Shown: one piece after another, positions 41,821-51,013 of the stretch
How positions within the stretch are numbered: position 1 is the stretch's first letter
Layout: each line of letters opens with the position of its first letter
From: G963663315 sp965208975
GTDB taxonomy: Bacteria > Pseudomonadota > Gammaproteobacteria > Arenicellales > Poriferihabitantaceae
Reading direction: 5' to 3'
Length of the DNA stretch: 64,000 bases
NCBI GenBank assembly: GCA_965208975.1
Contig: CBDBQH010000001.1
Span: 496,001-560,000, forward strand
Made by a program: the position numbers and the translations under genes
The notes under the pieces: model-generated
What the model was told of the DNA's origin: nothing
The model's database searches: none
Seen by the model: only the letters and a program-made list of their open reading frames with translations

Positions 41821-43497
41821 TCAATCAGGTTTGATTTTCCGGATCGAATCGTTGACCACTTCTGCATCGAAAACGTCAATCATTTTCTGTACATTGGGAT
41901 CGTCGATGAAAGCCTGATGAGCGGCTTCGCGCTCCTTGCGTTTCTGTTGTTCGATTTTCTGTGCCGGAGTGTGATTTTCAAGAGTGCCCTGACTCAGGTC
42001 TTCGAGTTTGACGTTGAGCCGTATATCCATGGTGAACCGCTCCTTCAAATGCTGTTGGATCTGACGCTTCCTGTCTTCAGTGAACAGAGCGCGGCAGGAT
42101 GATTCCAGCGCTACGGTGACTACATGGCCGTCGATGCAGACAGGTGACATGTTCATCAACAGCGTCCGCTTGACACCGGTTAGCCCGGACTGGTCAATCA
42201 GGTTTTGCCATCCTTGCGGAGTCCCGATATCCTGAAGATCGGGTTTGCCGGCTTCGGACGCCGTGGGCGCCGCAGATGAATCTCCTCTCGGACGGGCACA
42301 GAGATCCGCCCCTGTGGCCCTGGCAGCCGGAGGCACAGCAGATGAATGCCCTTCGCCAGAATCCGGTCTGGTGGTTTGCGGTTGCCGCTCCGGGCGGGGA
42401 TTGACATCGTGTTTTCGGGGCTGGAAGGCCAGCATCCGCATGACCGTCATTTCAAATCCTGAGGCCGGGTCCGGCGCGTAAGGGAAATCCCGCTTCCCGA
42501 CCAGCGCAATCTGATACAGTAATTGTAATTCTTCGGCATCAATCCGGCTGGAAAACCGGCTGATTTCCCCGCTACCAATGCCTTTGTATTGCAGGGATTG
42601 GGGACTTGACAGGAAAAGCGAAACGTTATGGATCAGGGACATCAATTCATCCAGAGCCGTGGCATAGTCCGCAGATCTCTCTGACATCCGTTCAATAGCG
42701 GAGAATACTCCATCCGCGTCCCCGGCAATGATTTGATCGAGCAGTTGATTGACCAGCTGGTCATCAATCATGCCAAGCATCGTCCGGGTCTGTGTGGCAG
42801 TGACATCACCATTGCAATACGCGATCGCCTGATCAAGCAGGCTGAGAGAGTCGCGAACGCTGCCATTGGCGGATTTTGCCAGAATCAGTAACGCCTGGGG
42901 CTCAAATTGGATTTTTTCCGCCGTGAGTATTTTTTCCAGGTGGGCACTGAGTTGCGTAATATCAACGGATTTCAGGTTGAACTGGATGCAACGGGAAAGG
43001 ATAGTGGTCGGCAGTTTCCGGGGGTTGGTGGTGGCCAGTAGAAACTTGACGTGTTCGGGGGGTTCTTCCAGCGTCTTCAAGAGTGCGTTGAAACTATGCG
43101 TCGATAGCATGTGCACTTCGTCGATCAGATAGATCTTGAAGCGGCTGATGGTCGGAGTGTACTGGACATTATCCAGCAGTTCCCGGGTGTCCTCAACCCG
43201 GGTGCGGGAAGCGGCGTCTACTTCGATCATATCCAGCAGATTCCCGTGATCAATACCCTGGCAGGCATTGCATTGCCCACATGGTTCGGCTCTGACTCCG
43301 GATTCACAATTCACGGCCTTGGCGAAAATTCTGGCCAGCGTGGTCTTGCCCACTCCACGGGTTCCGGAAAACAGGAAGGCGTGATGAAGCCGTTGAGTGC
43401 CCAGCGCGTTGGTCAATGCGGATACTACATGCTCTTGACCAATGACCTCGGAAAAAGTCTTTGGCCGCCATTTTCGCGCCAGCGCCAGATAGCTCAT
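41821..43497 (-). CDS. dnaX: DNA polymerase III subunits gamma/tau
   Basis: A 558-residue clamp-loader ATPase. Walker A SGTRGVGKTTLAR (about residues 44-56), zinc module C-x8-C-x2-C-x2-C near 64-79, DEVHMLS, sensor TTNPRKLPTTILSR, then domain III. A Pro/Arg/Ala-rich linker (residues about 365-425) leads to the tau-type C-terminus. It is directly downstream of ffs, a common order. ybaB and recR, which usually follow dnaX, are absent here and replaced by the convergent lipoproteins. Confidence 0.95.
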   Translation of the reverse strand: MSYLALARKWRPKTFSEVIGQEHVVSALTNALGTQRLHHAFLFSGTRGVGKTTLARIFAKAVNCESGVRAEPCGQCNACQGIDHGNLLDMIEVDAASRTRVEDTRELLDNVQYTPTISRFKIYLIDEVHMLSTHSFNALLKTLEEPPEHVKFLLATTNPRKLPTTILSRCIQFNLKSVDITQLSAHLEKILTAEKIQFEPQALLILAKSANGSVRDSLSLLDQAIAYCNGDVTATQTRTMLGMIDDQLVNQLLDQIIAGDADGVFSAIERMSERSADYATALDELMSLIHNVSLFLSSPQSLQYKGIGSGEISRFSSRIDAEELQLLYQIALVGKRDFPYAPDPASGFEMTVMRMLAFQPRKHDVNPRPERQPQTTRPDSGEGHSSAVPPAARATGADLCARPRGDSSAAPTASEAGKPDLQDIGTPQGWQNLIDQSGLTGVKRTLLMNMSPVCIDGHVVTVALESSCRALFTEDRKRQIQQHLKERFTMDIRLNVKLEDLSQGTLENHTPAQKIEQQKRKEREAAHQAFIDDPNVQKMIDVFDAEVVNDSIRKIKPD

Positions 43498-43611
43498 TGA
43501 TTCAATTCGTGATGGATAAAATTACGGAATAACCGCCACTGGGGCAAATATGCGAATGCTCCCCGACAGACAGCGAAGGCGCCGATTCTGGCTATTATGG
43601 TGGCGGCTCCA

Positions 43612-43705
43612 GAGCGCCAAAGTCCTGACACCCGAAATGATCGCTGCGGCTGCTTCCTTCCGGACCTGACCGGGTTCACGACCTGTCGCCATCAGGGAGA
43701 CCCTC
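43612..43705 (-). ncRNA. ffs: 4.5S signal recognition particle RNA
   Basis: The minus strand contains GGTCAGGTCCGGAAGGAAGC followed by AGCC (within 43648-43672), the universal SRP domain IV with its GGAA tetraloop and symmetric loop. Flanking CCTGA and TCAGG segments pair to form the long hairpin. Limits are approximate. It lies upstream of dnaX. Confidence 0.93.
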
Positions 43706-43778
43706 TTTCACCGCCATAGAAATAATAAAACCGTTATGCAACCGGCCAGGGGATTGTAATGTGTATGAAGACAGTTTA

Positions 43779-45086
43779 CTAGCAATCCAGGGTATGATCC
43801 CGTTCCCATTGTGACAGGGAGCGGGAAAAGTCGTTCCATTCATCCATTTTCAGTTTGCAGTAGGCATCTACCAGTGGCGCTCCAAGCTGTGCCTTGAGTG
43901 ACTGGCCCTGTTGGGTCAAGCGGATTGCGTCAAGCAGGTTCAATGGCAGTTTCTTCAATCCTGCTACAGTGTGGCCTTCGGTATACATATTGATATCGAG
44001 ACGTTCGCCCGGGTCGCGCTGGTTGTCAATGCCATCCAGTCCGGCTGCCAGAATTCCCGCCTGGAGCAGGTACGGGTTGGCGGCGCCGTCCATCAAGCGA
44101 AGCTCAAAGCGTCCCGGGTGCGGGATGCGAACCATGTGTGTCCGGTTGTTGCCGCCATAACTGACCGCATTCGGAGACCAGGTAGCGCCCGACAGGGTAC
44201 GCGGCGCATTGATCCGTTTGTAGCTGTTGACCGTAGGATTGAAAATAGAAGTCAACTCTTCCACATTGTGCATGATTCCGCCAAGAAACTGGTAGGCCAG
44301 TTCTGATAGCCCCATTTCATCTGTGGAATCAAGGAACAGGTTTTCTCCTCCTGATTGATTCCAGAGCGAGACATGGGCGTGACAGCCATTGCCGGTCAGA
44401 TTGCTGAAGGGCTTGGGCATGAAGGTTGCCCGAAGGCCGTGGTTCTCGGCAATCTGCTTGACCATATACTTGAAAAACACATGTCGGTCGGCTGTTTTCA
44501 GGCAGTCGTCAAAGTCCCAGTTCATTTCAAACTGGCCATTTGCGTCTTCGTGATCATTCTGGTACGGCCCCCAATCCAGTGTAATCATGCAGTCGCAAAT
44601 CTGTGAAATCACATCGTATCTTCGCATCAGCGCGGCCTGGTCATAACAGGGCTTGGATTGCGTGTCCCGGCTGTCGGCAATGGATGTGCCGTCTTCGCTG
44701 ATCAGAAAGTATTCGCATTCAACCCCGGTTTTCAGCCGATACCCTTTTTCGGCTGCCCTGGCAATCTGGTTTTTCAATGCTACGCGGGGAGAGGCTTCGA
44801 TGGCTTTTCCGTCCAGGTATAAATCCGCGGCCAGCCAACCGATCTCGGGTTTCCAGGGTAACTGGATCAGGCTGTCGGGGTCGGGGATGGCAAACATGTC
44901 GCCATCTGCCGGACTCATGTCCAGCCAGGCTGCAAACCCGGCAAATCCGGCGCCGTCCCTTTGCATGTCTCCGATCGCTCTGGCTGGCGCCAGTTTCGAC
45001 CGGAGTACGCCGAACAGGTCGACAAAACTGATTAAAAAATACCGAATGTTGTTCTTTTTCGCGATTGCCGCCAAATCTGTTGCCAT
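43779..45086 (-). CDS. glnT: Glutamine synthetase family enzyme, GlnT / gamma-glutamylmethylamide synthetase type
   Basis: A 435-residue glutamine-synthetase-fold ligase of the GlnT/GmaS branch. Active-site blocks are NDHEDANGQFEMNW (metal-binding Glu), GNGCHAHVSLW, NSYKRINAP and RFELRLMDGAANPYL. These enzymes join ammonia or methylamine to glutamate. The neighbouring glxBCD genes encode a glutamate-synthase-like complex, the pairing used for N-methylglutamate synthesis in methylamine users, and also seen as glxBCD-glnT in rhizobia. The substrate is not decidable from sequence alone. Confidence 0.88.
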   Translation of the reverse strand: MATDLAAIAKKNNIRYFLISFVDLFGVLRSKLAPARAIGDMQRDGAGFAGFAAWLDMSPADGDMFAIPDPDSLIQLPWKPEIGWLAADLYLDGKAIEASPRVALKNQIARAAEKGYRLKTGVECEYFLISEDGTSIADSRDTQSKPCYDQAALMRRYDVISQICDCMITLDWGPYQNDHEDANGQFEMNWDFDDCLKTADRHVFFKYMVKQIAENHGLRATFMPKPFSNLTGNGCHAHVSLWNQSGGENLFLDSTDEMGLSELAYQFLGGIMHNVEELTSIFNPTVNSYKRINAPRTLSGATWSPNAVSYGGNNRTHMVRIPHPGRFELRLMDGAANPYLLQAGILAAGLDGIDNQRDPGERLDINMYTEGHTVAGLKKLPLNLLDAIRLTQQGQSLKAQLGAPLVDAYCKLKMDEWNDFSRSLSQWERDHTLDC

Positions 45087-45134
45087 TGTCTGTTTGCCTC
45101 TTTGTCCACTGATAATAATAGAGAATTAACGCAT

Positions 45135-46463
45135 TTAACTCGTACTTTTTCCCGGAATCCAGTCTGTTCCAACCAGTGGAATCCTGGCCATTGCGGCCGC
45201 TTCGACCGTCAGCGCAACCATGTCTTCCGGTTCCAGGTTGCGGATATGGGTTTTGCCGGCGGCACGGGCCAGGGTTTGGGTTTCCAGTGTCAGCACTCGC
45301 AGATAATTAGCGACACGTCTGCCGGCGAGTTCCGCGTCCAGTCGTTTGCCGAGGTCCGGGTCCTGGGTGGAAATACCACTGGGGTCCTGGCCGTCCTGAT
45401 AATCATCATAAAATCCGGCGCTGGTTCCAAGTTCATTGTATTGTTCTTCAAATTCCGGAGAATTGTCTCCCATTGCAATCAATGCGGCGGTGCCGATGGA
45501 AACCGCATCCGCGCCGAGCGCAAGGGCTTTGGCGACATCCGCTCCGCAACGGATACCGCCCGATATAATCAGCTGTACCTTGCGCTGCATACCCATGTCT
45601 TTCAGTGCGTCCACCGCGATTCGGGTCGCCGGAAGAGTCGGAATACCAACGTGCTCAATAAAAACATCCTGGGTGGCTGCTGTGCCGCCCTGCATGCCGT
45701 CCACTACCACGACATCCGCGCCAGCCTTGACCGCAAGCTGTACATCAAAAAAGGTGCGGGTGGCGCCGACCTTGATATAAATGGGTGTCTGCCAGTCTGT
45801 CAGTTCCCTTAATTCCTGTATCTTGATTTCAAGATCATCCGGGCCTGTCCAGTCGGGATGCCGACAGGCGCTGCGCTGATCAATCCCTTTCGGCAGATTA
45901 CGCATTTGCGCGACCCGGTCACTGATCTTCTGGCCGAGCAGCATGCCGCCACCGCCGGGTTTGGCGCCCTGTCCGACTACCACCTCAATAGCATCCGCTT
46001 TCCTCAAATCATCGGGATTCATGCCATAGCGCGAGGGCAGGTACTGATAAACCAGAAGGTCTGAATGACCTCGTTCTTCTGCCGTCATGCCGCCATCGCC
46101 TGTGGTCGTGCTGGTGCCCACCGCCGATGCTCCCCGTCCAAGCGCTTCCTTGGCCTGGGCTGACAGCGCCCCGAAACTCATTCCGGCGATGGTGATCGGG
46201 GTAGATATGGTGATTGGCTTTTTGGCGAATCGGGTTCCCAGAGTGACGGATGTGTCGCATTTCTCCCGGTAACCTTCCAGCGGATAGCGCGACATGCTGG
46301 CGCCTAAGAACAGCAGGTCATCGAAAGAGGGCACAGAGCGTTTGGCGCCAAACCCCCGTATATCGTAGATGCCCTCTTTTGCGGCTCGCTGAATTTCCCG
46401 GATCACCGGGCGGGAGAATGTGGCTGATTCCAGCATCCAGGTGTGATCAATCTTTTTTGTCAT
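45135..46463 (-). CDS. glxD: FMN-binding glutamate-synthase-like subunit (GlxD/MgsC)
   Basis: A 442-residue protein matching the central and FMN domains of the large glutamate synthase subunit: ITIAGMSFGALSAQAKEALG, TTTGDGGMTAEER, QGAKPGGGGMLLGQK, IKVGATRTF and IISGGIRCGADVAKALALGADAV. The 3Fe-4S cysteines of full GltB are not evident. It likely catalyses transfer of ammonia or methylamine onto 2-oxoglutarate with GlxB and GlxC. ATG 46463 follows AGGACAG; the longer frame from 46508 overlaps glxC. Confidence 0.9.
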   Translation of the reverse strand: MTKKIDHTWMLESATFSRPVIREIQRAAKEGIYDIRGFGAKRSVPSFDDLLFLGASMSRYPLEGYREKCDTSVTLGTRFAKKPITISTPITIAGMSFGALSAQAKEALGRGASAVGTSTTTGDGGMTAEERGHSDLLVYQYLPSRYGMNPDDLRKADAIEVVVGQGAKPGGGGMLLGQKISDRVAQMRNLPKGIDQRSACRHPDWTGPDDLEIKIQELRELTDWQTPIYIKVGATRTFFDVQLAVKAGADVVVVDGMQGGTAATQDVFIEHVGIPTLPATRIAVDALKDMGMQRKVQLIISGGIRCGADVAKALALGADAVSIGTAALIAMGDNSPEFEEQYNELGTSAGFYDDYQDGQDPSGISTQDPDLGKRLDAELAGRRVANYLRVLTLETQTLARAAGKTHIRNLEPEDMVALTVEAAAMARIPLVGTDWIPGKSTS

Positions 46464-46504
46464 ATCTGTCTGTCCTGATTTTTCTTGCCAGTCGGCAGTC
46501 TTGT

Positions 46505-47182
46505 TCAATAGGCGCTGGCGTTATCAACCGCGAAATTATAAAGTCTGCGGGCTGAGCCATATCTGCGAAAGTCATTTGCACAATAGTCAAGCTGCGCCTC
46601 CTGTAACAACCCGGCCAACTCTTCCCGGTGTTCATCGCGCATCGGTTTCTCGATACAATCCGTGCCCAGGCTTGCCACGCTTCCCAATACGTAGAGTCGC
46701 GCTTCGTATATGGAATCCCCCAGGTCATTGCCGACATCGCCACAGACTACCAGGCGGCCGCTTTGCGCCATAAAAGCGCTCATGTGACCAATGGAGCCGC
46801 CAATAACAATGTCGGACCCTTTCATGGATATACCGCAGCGCGCGGCGGCGTCTCCTTCCACCACCAGCAGGCCGCCGTGGGAGGTTGCGCCACAGTACTG
46901 GGAGGCGTTCCCCTTCACCCGGACCGAGCCTGACATCATGTTTTCAGCCAGGCCGGGACCGGCATTACCGTGGACCACGACATGGGCGGACTGGTTCATG
47001 CCGGCACAGTAATAGCCAACATGACCCTTGATGTTTACATGCGTGTTATACATGGCGCCGACGGCCACATTGTGCTTGCCGCCGGGATTCAGTACCTCGA
47101 ATTGCCGGGGTGACTCCGCCGCGCTGTGCAGCGCCTGATTTAATTCCCTGACGCTTTCGCCGTCCAGATTAAAGGTTCTCAT
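46505..47182 (-). CDS. glxC: GXGXG-domain glutamate-synthase-like subunit (GlxC/MgsB)
   Basis: A 225-residue right-handed beta-helix protein equivalent to the C-terminal GXGXG domain of GltB: GHVGYYCAGMNQ, VHGNAGPGLAENMMSGSVRV, GNASQYCGATSHGGLLVVEG, VIGGSIGHMSAFMAQSG. In the complete enzyme this domain is structural. Its start overlaps the glxB stop by one base (TGATG), so translation is coupled. Confidence 0.9.
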   Translation of the reverse strand: MRTFNLDGESVRELNQALHSAAESPRQFEVLNPGGKHNVAVGAMYNTHVNIKGHVGYYCAGMNQSAHVVVHGNAGPGLAENMMSGSVRVKGNASQYCGATSHGGLLVVEGDAAARCGISMKGSDIVIGGSIGHMSAFMAQSGRLVVCGDVGNDLGDSIYEARLYVLGSVASLGTDCIEKPMRDEHREELAGLLQEAQLDYCANDFRRYGSARRLYNFAVDNASAY

Positions 47183-48078
47183 CAGTGTCTCTCCCAGCTG
47201 TAGATTCGGGCCGGCTCCGGCTCCCAGATTCGCGCATTCCGATTGCCCGGCAATTGTGCGATGGCGCGATATTCCGACGACATCGCTACCCAGTCATCCG
47301 TTTCCGCGATCACGGCCGGCTTGCAGGCAATCGGGTCCCGCAACACCGCGAATCCATCCCGGGTTCCGACTGCAAAGGTATAGAATCCGTCCAGGTCAAC
47401 CAGCGCCGCTTCCATCGCTTCGTTCAATGTGGCTCCCTGGCTCAAGCGCCAGGTCAGATAGCCGGCAGCCACTTCGCTATCATTGTCGGTCTGAAAGCGG
47501 ATGCCTTCACTTTTCAGGTTTTCCCTGAGTCGGTTGTGATTGGATAGCGAACCATTGTGTACAAGACACAGATCGAGTCCTGTATTGAACGGGTGGGAGT
47601 GTTCGGTCGTAACGGCGCTCTCCGTTGCCATGCGAGTATGGCCGAGTGCATGAGTACCGCTCATCGAGTCGAGATCGAATTTGCGGATAACCTGGTCAGG
47701 CAATCCCTTTTCCTTGAAAATTTCGAGCGAGCTTCCGGCGCTGATGATTCTCACTCCCTGGATATTGTCTTCGATCCAGCCACACACCGTGTCCCCGTCT
47801 CCCTGGATTGTGGCAACCGCATGATTGGCGAGCGGGCAGAGAGACGCGGTCGGGTCGACACCTGAACGGATGGATTCCGTTATCCGCTTCCAGTCGGTAT
47901 CATCGGCGCCCTGGAGCGTGATCTTGACGGAACCATCCGGCACGGGATCATGATAGATCGCAAAACCGGCGCTGTCCGGGCCGCGGTCCGTCATCTGGAT
48001 CAGCATGGCGGCAACCAGACTCCCCAGATTTTTCTCGAGCTCTGGCGATTTTGTATACAAACCGACTATTCCACACAT
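47182..48078 (-). CDS. glxB: Class II glutamine amidotransferase subunit (GlxB/MgsA)
   Basis: A 298-residue Ntn-type amidotransferase with nucleophile Cys2 (MCGIVGLYTKSP). Other blocks are TDRGPDSAG, HALGHTRMATES, HSHPFNTGLDLCLVHNGSLSN and NDSEVAAGYLTW. It hydrolyses glutamine, or a methylated glutamine analogue, and passes the amine to the FMN subunit. First gene of the four-gene operon glxB-C-D-glnT. The gap upstream (48079-48225) shows no gene. Confidence 0.92.
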   Translation of the reverse strand: MCGIVGLYTKSPELEKNLGSLVAAMLIQMTDRGPDSAGFAIYHDPVPDGSVKITLQGADDTDWKRITESIRSGVDPTASLCPLANHAVATIQGDGDTVCGWIEDNIQGVRIISAGSSLEIFKEKGLPDQVIRKFDLDSMSGTHALGHTRMATESAVTTEHSHPFNTGLDLCLVHNGSLSNHNRLRENLKSEGIRFQTDNDSEVAAGYLTWRLSQGATLNEAMEAALVDLDGFYTFAVGTRDGFAVLRDPIACKPAVIAETDDWVAMSSEYRAIAQLPGNRNARIWEPEPARIYSWERH

Positions 48079-48225
48079 AAGCAGTTACCATCCAGGATTT
48101 GGTTAAAAGAAACGCATATTATATCAAACTGGACTCCTGCCGGAAAAGACCAAGACCATTATCCGTCATCCTGAATCTGCCCAATGTTCCGTCTTACGGG
48201 ATTCCGGGTGATCAGTAGCCTTCTT

Positions 48226-48993
48226 TTAATTGTGCCCCAATTCAAATAACGAACCGAATTGCGGTAGCCTGTCTTCGATTCCGGCAAGGCGCAGTGTATG
48301 CCAGGCCATGGCGTGGTTGGAAGACGTAATCGGCAGGCCAAGACTGCCTTCCAGCTTCCGGCAGGCCTCAACGAGTCGCACCGAGGTGCAGGAAACGAAA
48401 ACGGCGTCAATATCCGCATGCTTCATGATCTCCCGAATGCCTGATTCAATGGATTGCGGGGTGATGCGGGCCACCCTGGAATCCCGCTCCTCATTGAATG
48501 ATGCGAATACCGGGACGGTTATCCCTTGAGCCGTCATGTATCCGGCCACAATTCGATTGACTGATTCGCAGTAGGGGGTCAGGATACCCACCCGCTGCGC
48601 TTTCAGCGCCCGAAAAGCCGCGAAGGCGGCGGTAACGGGGGTTGTGCATTGTGCGTCAGGCTGCGCCGCGAGGATATTGTTGAATACCTTATCCTCTCCA
48701 ATCGCCGTGCTGGCTGAAGTGCATCCGTAAGCAACCACGTCCAGTGGTGTCCCCGGAGTCAATAGCCGGGCGCTCTTCGTAATTCGTGGAGCCATGGCGC
48801 ACAGCGATTCGGGCGTAATCACATCATCGTTGGCAATGCGGTTATGGTATAGCGCGACCCCATCCACCGGATGAAATATCTGCCGCCATTCCTGCTCAAT
48901 AGTATAGTCTGTGGACAACACAATCAGCCCGATTTTCGCGCGTATGGCAATGCCTTCGTCCATCTCGAAGGGCAGATTTTCGAGCAGTATCAT
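48226..48993 (-). CDS. Asp/Glu racemase / maleate isomerase-type enzyme
   Basis: A 255-residue enzyme of the Asp/Glu racemase superfamily with the two catalytic-Cys segments YGCTSASTAIGED (near residue 90) and FVSCTSVRLVEACRKLE (near 200). The order and the motif LTPYCESVN fit maleate cis-trans isomerases, arylmalonate decarboxylases and the EutA protein of ectoine use. The substrate is unknown. It runs in the direction of the methylamine-type operon but is separated from it by 150 bases. Confidence 0.82.
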   Translation of the reverse strand: MILLENLPFEMDEGIAIRAKIGLIVLSTDYTIEQEWRQIFHPVDGVALYHNRIANDDVITPESLCAMAPRITKSARLLTPGTPLDVVAYGCTSASTAIGEDKVFNNILAAQPDAQCTTPVTAAFAAFRALKAQRVGILTPYCESVNRIVAGYMTAQGITVPVFASFNEERDSRVARITPQSIESGIREIMKHADIDAVFVSCTSVRLVEACRKLEGSLGLPITSSNHAMAWHTLRLAGIEDRLPQFGSLFELGHN

Positions 48994-49068
48994 GTCGTTC
49001 TGGTCCGGCGGTTGTTAAAAGCGGATTTAATGGATGGGTCTAACGGGGATTGTACAGGATTGCCCTCG

Positions 49069-49719
49069 TCAAGTTCCGGTTTCCGCCAGATCCCTGAGTC
49101 CGTTCCGGAAAACCTGGAAGCTCTTTGAGCGATTGCGTTCCGGGTCCAGATGGCGGGCGATATTGCCAGCCCATTCGGATTTGATGCGTCCGATGTGCGG
49201 ATAACCCATTTTTCCCAGTTTTTGTGACCCGCCTGGATAAATGGCATCGGCCAGCGTCTCCCATGTTCCACAGACGCTGTCCTGCACATAGTCGTTCAGT
49301 ATTTGCTCGCGAGTATCAGGATAAGCTGTTTTCACGGCATCCGGGTCGCCCAGAAGCCAGGCTTCGATCTCTTCGATCGCCATTCTGAAACGCGTGGTTG
49401 GTTTCGGGTTGCAGTGATTCAGAATATCTACCATTTGTTGTTTGAAATCCAGGCAATCCTTGTTGTCCAGATCCACGACCACGATGACCGCTGCGGGGAA
49501 ATCCTGCTGGCTTTTTCCATAACCCCTGAGCAATCCGGGTAATTTGTTCAGGAGCAAGCGTCCTCGCGGGTCTGCCTTACCGCTCAAATCTTTCGGAATA
49601 TGTCCCAGGCCTCCATAGGAAAAAATTCTACAGGTATGATCCACTCCGAGAATCTTTCCGATCGTTGCTTCCAGAATGATTTTCCCTGATTGGTCTTCGA
49701 CGAGTATTTCGAAGTGCAC
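49069..49719 (-). CDS. DUF4276 family TOPRIM-like protein (candidate defence effector)
   Basis: A 216-residue protein beginning MHFEILVEDQSGK, with acidic residues in TOPRIM-like order: early Glu in EILVED, Asp-x-Asp in VIVVVDLDNKDC, and Glu in RMAIEEIEAWLLGDP. GTG 49719 is chosen because it lies four bases after the ATPase stop with CAGGCTGAG upstream and matches the family N-terminus; a longer ATG at 49764 would overlap the ATPase. Tight coupling to an AAA ATPase recalls the PARIS and OLD-type ATPase/TOPRIM defence pairs. Function here is inferred. Confidence 0.8.
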   Translation of the reverse strand: MHFEILVEDQSGKIILEATIGKILGVDHTCRIFSYGGLGHIPKDLSGKADPRGRLLLNKLPGLLRGYGKSQQDFPAAVIVVVDLDNKDCLDFKQQMVDILNHCNPKPTTRFRMAIEEIEAWLLGDPDAVKTAYPDTREQILNDYVQDSVCGTWETLADAIYPGGSQKLGKMGYPHIGRIKSEWAGNIARHLDPERNRSKSFQVFRNGLRDLAETGT

Positions 49720-49723
49720 CGAC

Positions 49724-50995
49724 TCAGCCTGAGTCCAGGTAATTGCTGTACCATAGAGCGCCAAGTGGCAATTCTTCCTCTACCAGGGCGTTGACAACCG
49801 GATCTTCACTGGCTCTTCGAATCTGCGAGAAGCCGTCCGGTTTTTTTTCCAATATCCATGTTTCTTCCGTATCAAGCGCGTTTACGAAATAAGGCTGATG
49901 AGTCGTAACGAATATCTGCGGCGCATTTTTCTTTCCGGTTGCATGTAAACGAAATTCAACAGCCAGAATTTCGAGGAGCTGGTGATACAGGCCATTCTCG
50001 GGTTCTTCGATGCAGATGAACGGCGGCGGTGTCGGGTCCTCAATCAGAAGAAGGTAGGCGAAGATTTTGAGCGTACCATCTGACATTTGCTGGGCGTAGA
50101 ACGGATCTTTAAAATTTCCGTCATTGAATCTCAAAAGTAGACGTTTGTCCGGGCTTGTTTTGGTGTCAATACTCTCAATGCCTGGAATTTTCCCGGCAAT
50201 ACGATCCAGGACATTTCTAAATCGGTCCGGGTGTTCACGTTCCATAAATTGAACCACATTACCCAGGTTATCGCCGTGGGCGTTCAAATGTCTCTGCGGA
50301 CCGGCCAGAGGCAAACTGCGCGCGGCATCCGGGGTAAAGTAACTCAGGTGCCATCCTTCAATAAATTGTCGGAAAGCCGATATGCGTGGATGTTGTTTCA
50401 AGGCGCCCAGGGTAGAAATTCCCAGTCTGCGTTTATCCTGTAATTCAACTACTTCTACTGCACTGCTTTCTTCGGGTTGATCTTTGAACCAAAGCGACTC
50501 AAATTCATCATCTTCATCGTTTGCCTCGCTTAATTCCTCTCCTTTCCAGGTCTTTCCCCTGCCTTCATTCAGCCAGAGAAACGAATAAGGCCATCCGCGC
50601 CTTTGTCCTTCGCGGCGTTGTCGTAGACGTTCCTGCTTGACATAAGGGCGGCCGGTTCTATCCGTGTCAATGGCGAATTCATAGGTGATGGGGCGGGAGG
50701 CCGCACTTTGTCGGTAATAGATCTGAAACTCAATGGGGCCACTGCATCCCTGAGAGCGGATTCGATCAAACCCTCCGCGCGCCCTGGCGTCACAGGCATC
50801 TTCAACACCCAGCTTCAGGCAATCGGCCAGGAAGCCGAAAACATCGAACAACGTACTTTTCCCGGAACCATTCTTCCCGATAACGACTGTCAAGGGAGTC
50901 AATGGCTGGTTCTTTTGTGTATCCCACAATTTCCCCAGTGTTACGTCCTTCAACACACCGTAGTTCCTGATGCTTAAGCCCTCTATTTTCGCCAT
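49724..50995 (-). CDS. AAA-family (SMC/ABC-like, AAA15/21) ATPase partner of DUF4276
   Basis: A 423-residue ATPase with an SMC-like head. Walker A GKNGSGKST is at residues 40-48, the signature-like QQMSDGTLKIFAYLLLIED near 310, Walker B PFICIEEPENGLYH near 335, and the His switch VTTHQPYFVNAL. The middle part has an Arg- and acid-rich insert (GRGKTWKGEELSEANDEDDE). Such ATPases trigger a nuclease partner in several antiphage systems. It is the first gene of the pair and starts with a plain ATG at 50995. Confidence 0.85.
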   Translation of the reverse strand: MAKIEGLSIRNYGVLKDVTLGKLWDTQKNQPLTPLTVVIGKNGSGKSTLFDVFGFLADCLKLGVEDACDARARGGFDRIRSQGCSGPIEFQIYYRQSAASRPITYEFAIDTDRTGRPYVKQERLRQRREGQRRGWPYSFLWLNEGRGKTWKGEELSEANDEDDEFESLWFKDQPEESSAVEVVELQDKRRLGISTLGALKQHPRISAFRQFIEGWHLSYFTPDAARSLPLAGPQRHLNAHGDNLGNVVQFMEREHPDRFRNVLDRIAGKIPGIESIDTKTSPDKRLLLRFNDGNFKDPFYAQQMSDGTLKIFAYLLLIEDPTPPPFICIEEPENGLYHQLLEILAVEFRLHATGKKNAPQIFVTTHQPYFVNALDTEETWILEKKPDGFSQIRRASEDPVVNALVEEELPLGALWYSNYLDSG

Positions 50996-51013
50996 GACCT
51001 TTTTTCGATAAGG

